From HGM04593 sp045646965 (lineage in GTDB: Bacteria; Bacteroidota; Bacteroidia; Bacteroidales; Bacteroidaceae): DNA of 51,790 nucleotides. The translations under genes and the position numbers were made by a program. Of the stretch, positions 27,182 to 36,370 are shown one piece after another (positions within the stretch are counted from its first letter, which is position 1; each line of letters begins with the position of its first letter). A model generated the notes under the pieces. That model worked only from the letters and a program-made list of their open reading frames with translations, ran no database searches and was not told the DNA's origin. The DNA is taken from the NCBI GenBank assembly GCA_045646965.1, contig JAZRLR010000017.1, forward strand, positions 1 through 51,790, in the 5' to 3' direction.

Positions 27182-27882
27182 TGGCACTTTTTTATGTTCC
27201 CGATATAGCCGACAGATGGGAACTGTCGGAAGAGGAGGCTGCCCACTGCCTGCGCGTTCTGCGTCTTGCACCGGGTGCAGAGCTTGACATAACCGATGGA
27301 AAGGGTACGCTCTACAAGGCGGTGATTTCCTCGGTGGCAGGAAAACACTGTTATGTGGAGGCGCGCGAAACTATCGACGTGCCCAAGAGTTGGCGCGGCA
27401 AGATACACCTTGCCATAGCCCCCACAAAGAATATGGACCGCATAGAGTGGCTTGCCGAGAAGGCCACCGAGATAGGTCTCGACGCGATAACCTTTCTCAA
27501 CTGTCGCTTCTCGGAGCGTAAGGTGATAAAGACCGACCGCGTGGAGCGCATCGTGGTGTCGGCGATGAAGCAGTCGCTCAAATACACCAAGCCCGAGGTG
27601 GGTGAGATGGTCGATTTCAAGAAATTCATTGCCGAGCCCCGCAGCGGAGCTAAATTCATAGCCCACTGCTACGACAGTGAGCGTCTGCTGCTCAAGGATG
27701 TGCTACAGGAGGGCGAGGACGCCACCGTGCTCATAGGCCCCGAGGGAGATTTCAGCCCCGAGGAGGTGGAGGCCGCAATTAACGCGGGTTACCGCCCCGT
27801 GAGCCTCGGCAGCTCGCGTCTGCGCACCGAGACAGCCGGTCTTGCCGCCTGTCACACTTTTATTTTGAAAAACGAGATATAA
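27181..27882 (+). CDS. rsmE: 16S rRNA m3U1498 methyltransferase
   Basis: A 233-residue SPOUT methyltransferase. It has an N-terminal PUA-like domain (HCLRVLRLAPGAELDITDG) and a C-terminal knotted domain. The latter carries IGPEGDFSPEEVE and LGSSRLRTETAG, which form the S-adenosylmethionine pocket. It methylates uridine 1498 of 16S rRNA at the decoding centre. It is the third gene of a unit starting with the nucleoside transporter. Confidence 0.96.
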   Translation: MALFYVPDIADRWELSEEEAAHCLRVLRLAPGAELDITDGKGTLYKAVISSVAGKHCYVEARETIDVPKSWRGKIHLAIAPTKNMDRIEWLAEKATEIGLDAITFLNCRFSERKVIKTDRVERIVVSAMKQSLKYTKPEVGEMVDFKKFIAEPRSGAKFIAHCYDSERLLLKDVLQEGEDATVLIGPEGDFSPEEVEAAINAGYRPVSLGSSRLRTETAGLAACHTFILKNEI

Positions 27883-27948
27883 GTTGTTTAAGTGATTTTC
27901 AGCCTGTGAGGGGCGAGGCACTACGCCGTGTGTGCGGTGTAACAACTT
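27881..27948 (+). other. Potential long-range hairpin between rsmE and truA
   Basis: AAGTTGTT (27881-27888, overlapping the rsmE stop) is complementary to AACAACTT (27941-27948) across 52 nt that contain smaller GC pairings (GCC...GGC, CCG...CGG). No U-run follows, so it is not a standard terminator. It could be a leader structure of truA. Confidence 0.3.
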
Positions 27949-27970
27949 CTAAAAAATAACCGGCTTTTAA

Positions 27971-28720
27971 ATGGCACGATATTTCATATACCTTTCATAC
28001 GACGGCGCCGCCTACCACGGCTGGCAGGTGCAGCCCAACGGTGTCACCGTGCAGCAATGTCTCGAGGAGGCTCTCTCCATCTTGCAGCGCGAGCCCGTGC
28101 AGGTGATGGGAGCGGGGCGCACCGACGCAGGTGTGAACGCCGCCACAATGGTTGCACACGCCGATTTCTCGGCGCCTGTCGATACCAAACACCTTGTATA
28201 CAAACTCAACAGAATTCTGCCGCCCGACATTGCCGTGAGCGACATACGCCGCGTGAAGGACGATGCGCACGCCCGCTTCGACGCTCTCTCGCGCACATAT
28301 CACTACAGGGTAATCACGGCAAAGTCTCCCTTTGCGCGTCGTTACGCCTGTCGTGTGCAGCCCGACATCGATTTTGAGCTGATGAACGAAGCGGCTGCCG
28401 TGTTGAGCGAGTACACCGACTTCACCAGCTTCAGCAAACTGCACACCGATGTAAAGACAAACAACTGCCGTGTGATGAAGGCTGCGTGGCACAAGGTGGG
28501 CGCAAACGAGTGGCTCTTTGAGATTGAGGCCGACCGTTTCCTGCGTAATATGGTGCGTGCGATTGTGGGTACTCTGCTGCTTGTGGGGCGTCACAAGATA
28601 ACTATCGATGGTTTCCGTGCCATAATAGAGAAAAAGGAGCGTGGCGAGGCGGGCGACTCTGCTATGGGTGAAGCCCTCTTCCTTGCCGATGTCAAATACC
28701 CCGAAGATATATTCCTATGA
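27971..28720 (+). CDS. truA: tRNA pseudouridine(38-40) synthase
   Basis: A 249-residue enzyme with the catalytic aspartate in GAGRTDAGVNA near residue 50. It isomerises uridines 38-40 of the tRNA anticodon arm. The length and the opening MARYFIYLSYDGAAYHGWQ are standard for TruA. Its stop overlaps the start of the EamA transporter by 4 nt (ATGA). Confidence 0.96.
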   Translation: MARYFIYLSYDGAAYHGWQVQPNGVTVQQCLEEALSILQREPVQVMGAGRTDAGVNAATMVAHADFSAPVDTKHLVYKLNRILPPDIAVSDIRRVKDDAHARFDALSRTYHYRVITAKSPFARRYACRVQPDIDFELMNEAAAVLSEYTDFTSFSKLHTDVKTNNCRVMKAAWHKVGANEWLFEIEADRFLRNMVRAIVGTLLLVGRHKITIDGFRAIIEKKERGEAGDSAMGEALFLADVKYPEDIFL

Positions 28721-29616
28721 TGTGGGTTGCACTTGCGTTTGTGTCGGCGATGCTGCTCGGCTGCTACGACTTTTTTAAAAAGGTATCTCTCAAAGATAAC
28801 TCTGTTGTGGGTGTGCTCTTTCTCAACACCCTCTTCTCAACGCTCATATTCTCGCCTTTCATTGTGCTCTCCCACGCGGGGGTAATCACCGAGGGCGAGT
28901 TCTTTGTCCCGCAGGCTGATGCGCGCACTCACCTGCTTCTTGTGCTGAAGGCGGTGATTGTGCTCTCGTCGTGGCTGTGTGGCTATCTGGGCATAAAGCA
29001 TCTGCCCATAACAATTGTATCGCCCATACAATCGACACGCCCTGTGCTTGTGCTTCTGGGTGCGTTGCTTCTCTTTGGCGAGCGTCTGAACGGCTTTCAG
29101 TGGACGGGTGTGCTGCTTGCCATCCTCTCGGTCTTTCTCTTGAGCCGCAGCGGTAAGCGCGAAGGTATTGTGTTTGTGCGTAATAAATGGGTGTTTTTTG
29201 TGGCTCTTGCGGCTCTCTTCGGCGCGGTGAGTGCCCTCTACGACAAATATCTTATGCGCACTCTCTCGCCCATCCTTGTGCAGAGCTGGTTCAATCTCTA
29301 TCAGTGCTTGCTTATGGGTGTGCTGCTTGCGGTGCTCAACGCGGTGTGGCCTGCGCAGCGCGAGAAGAAACTCTATTGGCGCAATACCATACCTTTGATA
29401 TCTCTTTTCCTCGGTGCGGCCGACTTCTGCTATTTCACAGCTCTGGCGCACGATGGGGCACTCATAGCCGTGGTATCTATGATACGCCGCGGAAGTGTGG
29501 TTGTGGCTTTTCTCTTTGGCGCTCTGCTGCTGCACGAGAAGAACCTCAAGAGCAAGGCTGTAGACCTGTTACTTATACTTATCGGATTATTCTTCTTATA
29601 TTTGGGCTCACGATGA
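28717..29616 (+). CDS. EamA-family (DMT) transporter
   Basis: A 299-residue protein with about ten hydrophobic segments arranged as two internally similar EamA halves. A run of charged residues (RSGKREG) lies between them. Drug/metabolite transporters of this type export amino acids or small metabolites, or import nucleotide sugars; the substrate here is unknown. It overlaps both neighbours by 4 nt, so truA, this gene and the DUF3256 gene are one translationally coupled unit. Confidence 0.88.
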   Translation: MMWVALAFVSAMLLGCYDFFKKVSLKDNSVVGVLFLNTLFSTLIFSPFIVLSHAGVITEGEFFVPQADARTHLLLVLKAVIVLSSWLCGYLGIKHLPITIVSPIQSTRPVLVLLGALLLFGERLNGFQWTGVLLAILSVFLLSRSGKREGIVFVRNKWVFFVALAALFGAVSALYDKYLMRTLSPILVQSWFNLYQCLLMGVLLAVLNAVWPAQREKKLYWRNTIPLISLFLGAADFCYFTALAHDGALIAVVSMIRRGSVVVAFLFGALLLHEKNLKSKAVDLLLILIGLFFLYLGSR

Positions 29617-30227
29617 GAAAGATTCATTTTATACTGCTCCTTATGATTGCCTGCGCGGCGGGTGTGCGTGCGCAGAGTATGCGCGACCTCTTTGTGGAGG
29701 CTCCCGACACCATTTTTCCGCTGCTAACGGCGACAAATAAGGTCGATTGCATCGACTTTATCGATGCGGGTATGCGTGCGCGTGTCACAAACAGGCTCGA
29801 CGGCAAGTCGGAACTTCTCTCCATCACCCCCGATTACCTGCTTTTGCGCAGCAGCGGCAGCTCCACGGTAGAGATGAAAATGCTTCCCTCGCCCTCGGGT
29901 CCGGTGATTGCTGTGGTGCGTAGCGTCTGCGCCGAGGCGTGCGACAGCCGCATAACCTTCTACAATGCCGATTGGAGCCTCGCTCCTGTTCTCTTTGAGA
30001 GGCCTGCGATAGAGGATTTCTTTGCCGAGGGTGATTCGGCAGCGCATTATATGCGTTTGTGTGATATTTATCTTGTGAAGTTCTCGCTCTCGCCTTCCGA
30101 CAATTCTCTTGTCGCGGAGTATACTATGCCGGCTTATATGAATGATGATGAGGCTGCCGCCGTGGGTTCTTTTCTGCGTCCTTTGCGTTTCCGTTGGGCC
30201 GAAGGTGGTTTTGTGCGTTGTGAGTGA
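29613..30227 (+). CDS. DUF3256 family protein, exported
   Basis: A 204-residue protein with a signal peptide (MRKIHFILLLMIACAAGVRAQ), then a domain matching DUF3256, a Bacteroidales family of unknown function. The frame stays open upstream to 29187, but the ATG at 29613 yields a proper signal peptide and the usual ATGA overlap with the EamA gene. It probably sits in the periplasm or at the outer membrane. Confidence 0.85.
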   Translation: MRKIHFILLLMIACAAGVRAQSMRDLFVEAPDTIFPLLTATNKVDCIDFIDAGMRARVTNRLDGKSELLSITPDYLLLRSSGSSTVEMKMLPSPSGPVIAVVRSVCAEACDSRITFYNADWSLAPVLFERPAIEDFFAEGDSAAHYMRLCDIYLVKFSLSPSDNSLVAEYTMPAYMNDDEAAAVGSFLRPLRFRWAEGGFVRCE

Positions 30228-30273
30228 GGGGCGGATGCTTGAATTTTAAAGCATCGGTGAATCGGTTTGTTGT

Positions 30274-30319
30274 TTTCTTGCTTTGCAGTTAGCAACACCG
30301 AGAACTACAAAGCAAGAAA
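30274..30319. repeat. 17-bp imperfect inverted repeat
   Basis: TTTCTTGCTTTGcAGTT (30274-30290) and AACTaCAAAGCAAGAAA (30303-30319) pair at 16 of 17 positions around a 12-nt loop. It lies between the convergent DUF3256 and capA genes and may act as a terminator or belong to the repeat element that begins at 30296. Confidence 0.7.
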
Positions 30320-30383
30320 TGAACTCTTTTGCCTTAAACAACAAAAGAAAACCCGCTTGCGAAGCGCCACCGAGGCCTTAAAA
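30296..30383 (+). repeat. Interspersed element, copy A
   Basis: Shares ordered blocks with minus-strand 37722-37668: CACCGAGAA (30296-30304), ACAAAAGAA (30341-30349), then CCC, then AGCGnCACCGnGnCCTTAA (from 30363), with 18 of 21 matches in the last block. A small hairpin CGCTT-GCG-AAGCG lies at 30354-30366. Both copies sit in gaps between convergent genes. Confidence 0.55.
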
Positions 30384-30444
30384 ACAAAAAACTTCCCGCA
30401 TTAAAATACGAAGAAAATGCGCCGTTGTGGGCAAGATAGAGAAA

Positions 30445-31545
30445 CTACTCCACAAAAAACTCTTTAATATCACCCTTGTTATGCTCCCTGAAAAGACGGC
30501 GGCAATCATCGGCAAACTGCAGCATCTTCTCCCGCCCTGTCTTGCCCACGACAAGAGAAGGCTCAATGGGTAAGATAGTGAAATTATCCACCCTGTCGCG
30601 TTCGGGGCGTGCCACCCAGGTGAGTGCATACTCGAGCGAGCGCAACCAGCAGATGTCATATATGCGGGTGAGTCCCAGGCGCACAAGCAGGCCGCCGTCG
30701 CGTCCTCGCGCATACATCCCCGAAACGAAATTTCCAAGTGAGTAGACCACAGCGCTGCGTTTGCAGGTGAGTGTGTCGTGACGTATCTCCATAGGTTGCA
30801 CAACGTGCGGGTGTCCTCCTATTATGTGGTCCACACCCTGTGCGAGCAGCCAGTTGGCAGTCTCTTTTACGCTCTTTGGCGGCAGGTGGGTGTACTCGTC
30901 ACCCCAGTGCATACAGGCTATTATGGCATCGGGCTGCATAGCCTTTGCCTTTTCTATGTCGCGTGCCATAGTCTCTTTGTCTATGAGGTTCACAATCATA
31001 GGGTGGGGCACAGGTATGCCGTTTGTGCCGTATGTGTAGTTGAGCAGGGCTATCTTCACCTCTTTGCAGTTGAGGAGCAGGGGGTAGCGTGCCGCGCGGT
31101 CTGCGCTGTCGCGGTAGAGGCCGCAGTGCATCAGTCCCAGCGAGTCGGTCATCTGCAGGGTGCGCAGGGCGCCTCTCTTGCCGCGGTCGAGGCAGTGGTT
31201 ATTTGCCAGAAGCATAACATCGAAGCCGGCCTCTTTGGCTGCGTAGAGAAAACTGTCTGGTGCGCAGAACGAGGGGTATCCGTCGTAGCGGCTGCCGCCT
31301 ATCGTGGTTTCAAGATTGGCTATGGCAAGGTCGGCACGGCTTATGGTGCCGCGCACATAGTCGTAACAGCCCGAGAAACTGTATTTCCCCTCTGTGGTCT
31401 TTGCCGCGTCGAGCTGGCTGCGGTGCTGCATAAGGTCGCCCGCAAAGAGCAACTCTATGCGTGAAAAAGGATTGACGATAGTCTGTGCCGTCGCAAGCAC
31501 GGCGGCACAGGCTATCGTCAATATTATGAATTTCTTTAAGCTCAA
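30445..31545 (-). CDS. CapA-family (PGA_cap) metallophosphatase-like protein, exported
   Basis: A 366-residue protein with a hydrophobic N-terminal segment consistent with export or anchoring. The CapA fold signatures are LLFAGDLMQHRSQ, IANLETTIGG, LLANNHCLDRG and IIGGHPHVVQP, which supply metal-binding Asp, Asn and His residues. The family is named after poly-gamma-glutamate capsule synthesis, but most bacterial members have unknown phosphatase-like roles and no pga operon is present here. It is the last gene of the DUF4831-ffh-folD-capA unit, 6 nt after folD. Confidence 0.9.
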   Translation of the reverse strand: MSLKKFIILTIACAAVLATAQTIVNPFSRIELLFAGDLMQHRSQLDAAKTTEGKYSFSGCYDYVRGTISRADLAIANLETTIGGSRYDGYPSFCAPDSFLYAAKEAGFDVMLLANNHCLDRGKRGALRTLQMTDSLGLMHCGLYRDSADRAARYPLLLNCKEVKIALLNYTYGTNGIPVPHPMIVNLIDKETMARDIEKAKAMQPDAIIACMHWGDEYTHLPPKSVKETANWLLAQGVDHIIGGHPHVVQPMEIRHDTLTCKRSAVVYSLGNFVSGMYARGRDGGLLVRLGLTRIYDICWLRSLEYALTWVARPERDRVDNFTILPIEPSLVVGKTGREKMLQFADDCRRLFREHNKGDIKEFFVE

Positions 31546-31551
31546 AGGGCT

Positions 31552-32430
31552 TTAATAGATTTTGTGTGTAGCTGCGAGCAGGGTGTTCTTCATCAGCGAG
31601 ATGATTGTCATAGGGCCCACACCGCCGGGTACGGGGGTGATGTATGAGCACTTGGGCGCTACATTTTCAAAGTCTACATCGCCGCACAGGCGGAATCCCT
31701 GCTTGCGTGTGGCATCGGGGACACGTGTCGTGCCCACATCGATTATCACGGCACCCTCTTTCACCATATCGGCCTTTACAAAGTGGGGCTGTCCGAGCGC
31801 TGCGATTATAATATCGGCGTTGCGGCACTCCTCGGCGATGTTTTGTGTGTGGCTGTGGCAGATAGTCACGGTGGCGTCACCGGGTGTCTGCTTCTGCAAC
31901 ATAAGGTTTGCTATGGGCTTGCCCACGATGTTACTGCGGCCGAGCACCACGCATTTCTTGCCTTTGGTGTCTATGTTATATCGGCGCAGGAGCTCCATAA
32001 TTCCGTTGGGAGTAGCCGACAGGAAACAGGGCAGGCCTATAGAGAGGCGTCCTGCGTTCACGGGGTGGAAGCCGTCTACATCCTTGCGGTAGTCTATAGC
32101 CTCGGTAATCTTTTGCTCGTCGATGTGGCGGGGAAGGGGCAGCTGCACGATGAAACCGTCTACGTCGCTGTCGTTGTTCAGCTCGGCAATCTTCTCGAGG
32201 AGCTCCTCCTCTGTTACATCCTCTTCGTAGCGTATGAGGGTAGATGTGAATCCGCACTCCTCGCACGCACGCACTTTATTGGCAACGTATGTCTCGCTGC
32301 CGCCGTCGTGTCCCACAAGGATAGCTGCCAAGTGGGGACGCTTTCCGCCCTCGGCAATAATCTTCTCAACCTCTTGGGCAATCTCTTTTTTAATGGCCGT
32401 CGAAATGGCCTTTCCGTCTATCAGTTGCAT
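31552..32430 (-). CDS. folD: Bifunctional methylenetetrahydrofolate dehydrogenase / methenyltetrahydrofolate cyclohydrolase
   Basis: A 292-residue cytosolic enzyme that interconverts 5,10-methylene- and 10-formyl-tetrahydrofolate. Family features include VGHDGGSETYVANK (with the conserved catalytic Lys), VQLPLPRHID, DVDGFHP and VLGRSNIVGKPIA for NADP binding, and the C-terminal TPVPGGVGPMT. Its start is 11 nt from the ffh stop. Confidence 0.97.
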   Translation of the reverse strand: MQLIDGKAISTAIKKEIAQEVEKIIAEGGKRPHLAAILVGHDGGSETYVANKVRACEECGFTSTLIRYEEDVTEEELLEKIAELNNDSDVDGFIVQLPLPRHIDEQKITEAIDYRKDVDGFHPVNAGRLSIGLPCFLSATPNGIMELLRRYNIDTKGKKCVVLGRSNIVGKPIANLMLQKQTPGDATVTICHSHTQNIAEECRNADIIIAALGQPHFVKADMVKEGAVIIDVGTTRVPDATRKQGFRLCGDVDFENVAPKCSYITPVPGGVGPMTIISLMKNTLLAATHKIY

Positions 32431-32441
32431 AGTTCTTTTTT

Positions 32442-33764
32442 TTAGAATTTAAATCTCGACATCAGGTTGCCCATCTTGTTTCCGGCAACGTTTTTCATAA
32501 CCTTGCGCATCTGCTCAAAGTTTTTCAGCAGGCGGTTCACCTCCTGAATGTTTGTGCCGCTGCCTCGTGCAATGCGCTCGCGGCGCGATGCGTTTATGAT
32601 ATCGGGGTTTGAGCGCTCCTTGGGTGTCATAGAACGTATGATTGCCTCGGTGCTCTTGTATATGTTATCGTCGATGTCAAGGTCTTTGATGGCTTTTCCC
32701 ACGCCGGGAATCATTCCCATAAGCTCTTTCATATTACCCATCTTCTTGAGCTGCTCAATCTGTGTGAGGAAGTCGTTGAAGTCGTACTGGTTGCGGGCGA
32801 GCTTGCGTTGCAGTTTCTTTGCCTCCTCCTCGTCGAACTGCTCCTGTGCGCGCTCAACGAGCGATACTACGTCACCCATACCCAGGATGCGGTCGGCCAT
32901 ACGGTTGGGGTGGAACTGGTCGATAGCCTCCATTTTCTCGCCTGTACCGATGAATTTGATGGGCTTGTCCACCACGGTGCGTATCGAGAGGGCGGCACCG
33001 CCGCGTGTGTCACCGTCGAGCTTGGTGAGGATAACACCTGTGAAGTCGAGACGGTCGTTGAATTCCTTGGCAGTGTTCACTGCGTCCTGACCGGTCATTG
33101 AGTCCACTACAAATAGTGTCTCGGTGGGGTTCACCGCCTCTTTTATCGCTGCAATCTCCTGCATCATAGCCTCGTCTATGGCAAGGCGTCCGGCGGTATC
33201 TATGATTACAAGGTTATATCCCTTGTGCTTTGCCTCTTTTATGGCGTTGAGGGCAATCTCCACGGGGTTTTTGCTCTCGGGCTCGCTATATACGGGCACC
33301 CCAATCTGCTCTCCAAGCACCTTGAGCTGGTCGATGGCCGCGGGGCGGTACACGTCGCAGGCAACGAGCAGAGGGTTGCGGTTTTTCTTTTTCTTGAGGA
33401 AGTTGGCGAGTTTCGAAGAGAAGGTGGTCTTACCCGAACCCTGCAAACCCGACATAAGTATCACAGCGGGGTGTCCCTCGTAGTTTACCTCGGCTGTGGA
33501 GCCTCCCATAAGGGTGGTGAGCTCGTCGTGTACAATCTTCACCATCAGCTGGCTGGGCTGCAACGATGTGAGCACGTTCTGGCCGATGGCCTTGTTTTTC
33601 ACCGTGTCGGTGAAAGTCTTTGCTACCTTGTAGTTTACGTCGGCGTCGAGCAGTGCTTTGCGCACATCTTTCAGTGTCTCGGCCACGTTCACCTCGGTGA
33701 TGCGGCCCTCGCCTTTCAGTATTTTAAATGAGCGTTCAAGGCGCTCGCTTAAGTTTTCAAACAT
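32442..33764 (-). CDS. ffh: Signal recognition particle protein Ffh
   Basis: A 440-residue GTPase that, with the SRP RNA, targets nascent membrane proteins to FtsY. The N domain is followed by the G domain (GLQGSGKTT, DTAGR, TKLDGDTRGG). The methionine-rich M domain has the GMGDVVSLVERA start, then KKMGNMKELMGMIPG, with the RNA-binding SRRERIARGSG near the end. It is followed closely by folD and preceded 18 nt upstream by the DUF4831 gene. No SRP RNA gene was recognised in this window. Confidence 0.97.
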   Translation of the reverse strand: MFENLSERLERSFKILKGEGRITEVNVAETLKDVRKALLDADVNYKVAKTFTDTVKNKAIGQNVLTSLQPSQLMVKIVHDELTTLMGGSTAEVNYEGHPAVILMSGLQGSGKTTFSSKLANFLKKKKNRNPLLVACDVYRPAAIDQLKVLGEQIGVPVYSEPESKNPVEIALNAIKEAKHKGYNLVIIDTAGRLAIDEAMMQEIAAIKEAVNPTETLFVVDSMTGQDAVNTAKEFNDRLDFTGVILTKLDGDTRGGAALSIRTVVDKPIKFIGTGEKMEAIDQFHPNRMADRILGMGDVVSLVERAQEQFDEEEAKKLQRKLARNQYDFNDFLTQIEQLKKMGNMKELMGMIPGVGKAIKDLDIDDNIYKSTEAIIRSMTPKERSNPDIINASRRERIARGSGTNIQEVNRLLKNFEQMRKVMKNVAGNKMGNLMSRFKF

Positions 33765-33782
33765 CTTATTCTGTCTTTTATA

Positions 33783-34835
33783 TTATTTTTCTATACTTAT
33801 TACTCCTCCTGTGGCGGTGTCAAACAGCACCTTTGTGGTGGCGTTCTTGTTGAAGAGTGTCTTTGAGAGCACCTCGGTGACGCCGAGCTGTGCCACGGGT
33901 ATCTCCTCGTCGTAGAACACTTTACCCAGGGTATATATTTTAAATGCCGCCTTGCCGGGTATGTTGTAGCATATACCCTCTTTCTTTATTTCTTTCTTCT
34001 TTACCTCCTCGGCAGTGGGGATGCGCACGCTGTGCAGGTTGCGGAAGTCGTAGTATATGGGTGCTCCCGCAAGGTTATCCTTGTCTACCACGCCCAGCTT
34101 GCGCGAGAAGCGGAAAAGAATGGCTTTTGTGGTGTCGCTCTCGTTTGTGGGGGTGAAACGCACTGTGCGGCTCACGCGTGTGGTGTCGGTGGTGCCGGTG
34201 AAGAGTTCCATAAGAGCCTTCTCCTGCTTTGCGAGCTCGTCGAGGATAAGTTGCAGCGACACACCGTCCTTGGGCATATTCTCCGACTGACCGCGTGTGA
34301 TGGCCATCTTACTCTCTCGTATCGAGTATATCTCCTTTGCCACGAGCTCGGCCATCTTTGCCGTGGAGGTGGCTTGCAGTATCTCCTCGGTCATATATTG
34401 CTTTGCGTCGCTCTTGGGGGTGGTGCGGCGTGCCTCGGGGGCGTTGTCGCTCTGCGGGCGTGCCTTGGTATTTATCGCCTCTATTATGCCGTCGTCGGTG
34501 AGGACTACGTTGCCCGCTGTGCTGCCGTTGAGCTTCACGGTAAACATCTTTGTCTTGTCGGGGCTGCCTGTCTCCTTGACGCTCACGCTTTTCATCTCCC
34601 AGAATTTCTCCTCGTCAGCAATCGCATTGCTTATGCGCAGGTATTTGTCGGCATATCGGTGAAACTCTCCCGGGGTGCGTGTCACACACTCGGCCTCCAC
34701 GGTCACCTCGACCGTAGTGCGGGGCAGGTAGTATGTAACCCCCTCGGCTGTTCCCGACAGGAATACGTTCACGTCGGTCTGTGCGGCGCAGGGCGCGGCC
34801 ACAAGTGTCAGCAGGGCAATGATAATCTTTTTCAT
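33783..34835 (-). CDS. DUF4831 family protein, exported
   Basis: A 350-residue protein with a signal peptide (MKKIIIALLTLVAAPCAAQ); the frame extends 21 codons upstream but without a plausible signal. The stretch YYLPRTTVEVTVEAE followed by TPGEFHRYADKYL matches the DUF4831 family of Bacteroidales. The function is unknown, with a periplasmic or outer-membrane location likely. It is the first gene of the unit that continues into ffh. Confidence 0.85.
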   Translation of the reverse strand: MKKIIIALLTLVAAPCAAQTDVNVFLSGTAEGVTYYLPRTTVEVTVEAECVTRTPGEFHRYADKYLRISNAIADEEKFWEMKSVSVKETGSPDKTKMFTVKLNGSTAGNVVLTDDGIIEAINTKARPQSDNAPEARRTTPKSDAKQYMTEEILQATSTAKMAELVAKEIYSIRESKMAITRGQSENMPKDGVSLQLILDELAKQEKALMELFTGTTDTTRVSRTVRFTPTNESDTTKAILFRFSRKLGVVDKDNLAGAPIYYDFRNLHSVRIPTAEEVKKKEIKKEGICYNIPGKAAFKIYTLGKVFYDEEIPVAQLGVTEVLSKTLFNKNATTKVLFDTATGGVISIEK

Positions 34836-35141
34836 AAAGAGGCTGTTTGTGAGGTGGGGCTGCGCTCTCTTTCTTGCCTGTCGGCAGGTGCGCACCACCT
34901 CTAATTTGTTGCGAAGATACTAAATAGTTTTGAAATTGTACCGAATTTTCCCGTTTACTTGCTCCCGTGCCCTCTCTTTTGCTCAAATAGTGCCAAATAA
35001 AGTGCTCTACCCGCTGTTTTGCACGAATCTCTCTCATTTGGTGGAAAAAAGTAAACCATTTGATGATTTTTCTCGGAAGAATGTACTATTTTTGTGCTAT
35101 TGAACAAGAGTGCGGCAACACATTACTAAATTTATAACAAA
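34836..35141. other. 306-nt divergent promoter region between DUF4831 gene and hpt
   Basis: No gene is seen. On the minus strand TATCTTCG (34912-34919) is a near-consensus -7 element for the DUF4831 unit. On the + strand TATTTTTG (35087-35094) is a -7 element for hpt. In the middle a short direct repeat CAAATA(AA)GTGC occurs twice in tandem (34984-35005), of unknown meaning. Confidence 0.6.
35087..35094 (+). promoter_or_regulatory. -7 element of the hpt promoter
   Basis: TATTTTTG fits TAnnTTTG, 47 nt before the ATG. No well-spaced TTTG is present; the closest T-run is at 35067-35070. Confidence 0.5.
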
Positions 35142-35678
35142 ATGTCCAGAATAAAAATTCACGATAAGGAATTTCAGTTGTCGATATCAAACGCCGAAAT
35201 AAACAAGGAAGTGAAGCGTGTGGCAGACGAGATTAACCGCGACTATGCAGGCAAGAGACCTCTTCTACTTGGTGTGCTCAACGGCTCTTTTATGTTTGTG
35301 GCCGACCTTATGAAAAACCTAAACATCGAGTGTGAGATATCTTTTGTAAAGTTCTCGTCCTACAGCGGCACCGACACCACAGGCGTGGTGCGTCAGGTCT
35401 TCGGTCTCAACGAGTCAATTGAGGGACGCGACGTAATCATTCTCGAAGATATTGTGGACACAGGTCTCACTATGCAGCGTATGCTCGAGAGCCTCTCGTC
35501 GCAGAAGCCCGCTTCGTTGCAGATAGCCTCGCTCTTCCTGAAACCTGCCCGTTTGCAGGTGCCCGTGGAGGTGAAGTACAACGCTTTCTCCATCCCCGAC
35601 AGATTCATTGTGGGCTACGGTCTCGACTACGACGGCCTGGGCCGCAACCTCCCCAATGTTTATGATGTTGTAGAATAA
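35142..35678 (+). CDS. hpt: Hypoxanthine phosphoribosyltransferase
   Basis: A 178-residue purine salvage enzyme converting hypoxanthine (or guanine) plus PRPP to the nucleotide. The PRPP-binding motif DVIILEDIVDTGLTM lies near residues 97-111, and the loop VKFSSYSGT and the C-terminal FIVGYGLDYDGLGRNLP are typical. It is followed 17 nt later by adk, so both nucleotide-metabolism genes probably share a transcript. Confidence 0.96.
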   Translation: MSRIKIHDKEFQLSISNAEINKEVKRVADEINRDYAGKRPLLLGVLNGSFMFVADLMKNLNIECEISFVKFSSYSGTDTTGVVRQVFGLNESIEGRDVIILEDIVDTGLTMQRMLESLSSQKPASLQIASLFLKPARLQVPVEVKYNAFSIPDRFIVGYGLDYDGLGRNLPNVYDVVE

Positions 35679-35695
35679 AAATAAATTTTATTACT

Positions 35696-36268
35696 ATGTT
35701 GAATATCGTTATTTTCGGTGCCCCCGGTTCGGGAAAGGGCACACAGAGTGCAAAGATAGTTGAGAAATATGGTATAGATCACATTTCGACAGGCGACGTG
35801 TTGCGTGCCGAGATTAAAGCAGGCACAGAGCTTGGCAGCGAGGCAAAGAAACTCATCGACAACGGCCAGCTCATCCCCGATGCCCTGATGATTGACATCC
35901 TGGCGTCGAAGCTCGACGGCTTCAAAGATAGCAAAGGTGTTATCTTCGACGGTTTTCCTCGCACCATAGCACAGGCCGAGGCTCTCAAGGTTATGCTTGC
36001 CGAGCGTGGTCAGGAGGTTACAGCGATGATTGAGCTCGACGTTCCCGAGGAGGAACTTATGACACGCCTCGTGCTGCGTGGCAAGGAGTCGGGCCGCGCC
36101 GACGACAACGAGGAGACAATTAAAAAACGCCTCGTTGTGTATAACAACCAGACATCGCCCCTCAAAGAGTGGTACAAGAACGAGGGCAAGCACTGCTACA
36201 TAAACGGCCTTGGAGAGCTCGACCGCATCTTCTCGGACATCGTGGCAGCGATAGACGCTCGCATTTGA
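35696..36268 (+). CDS. adk: Adenylate kinase
   Basis: A 190-residue kinase interconverting ATP + AMP and 2 ADP. The P-loop GAPGSGKGTQ is at residues 7-16, followed by STGDVLR and DGFPRTIAQAEAL. The LID region is the short type without a zinc finger (RGKESGRADDNEETIKKRL). A terminator follows. Confidence 0.97.
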   Translation: MLNIVIFGAPGSGKGTQSAKIVEKYGIDHISTGDVLRAEIKAGTELGSEAKKLIDNGQLIPDALMIDILASKLDGFKDSKGVIFDGFPRTIAQAEALKVMLAERGQEVTAMIELDVPEEELMTRLVLRGKESGRADDNEETIKKRLVVYNNQTSPLKEWYKNEGKHCYINGLGELDRIFSDIVAAIDARI

Positions 36269-36282
36269 TAGAACGAAAAGAT

Positions 36283-36321
36283 AAGGGGCGCGGTCGTCGA
36301 AGGCTGTTCGCCCCTTTTTTT
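36283..36321 (+). terminator. Terminator after adk
   Basis: AAGGGGCG (36283-36290) pairs with CGCCCCTT (36309-36316), followed by a T-run to about 36321. The 18-nt loop contains a little extra pairing. Confidence 0.88.
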
Positions 36322-36370
36322 ATATATTTCCTCTGCACTTTGTTATAGTGTTAGGAGTAAACTTGTAAAT

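Noticed and set aside
29187..29612. Upstream extension of the DUF3256 frame
   Set aside because: It overlaps the EamA gene in another frame, whereas ATG 29613 gives a signal peptide and the usual 4-nt overlap.
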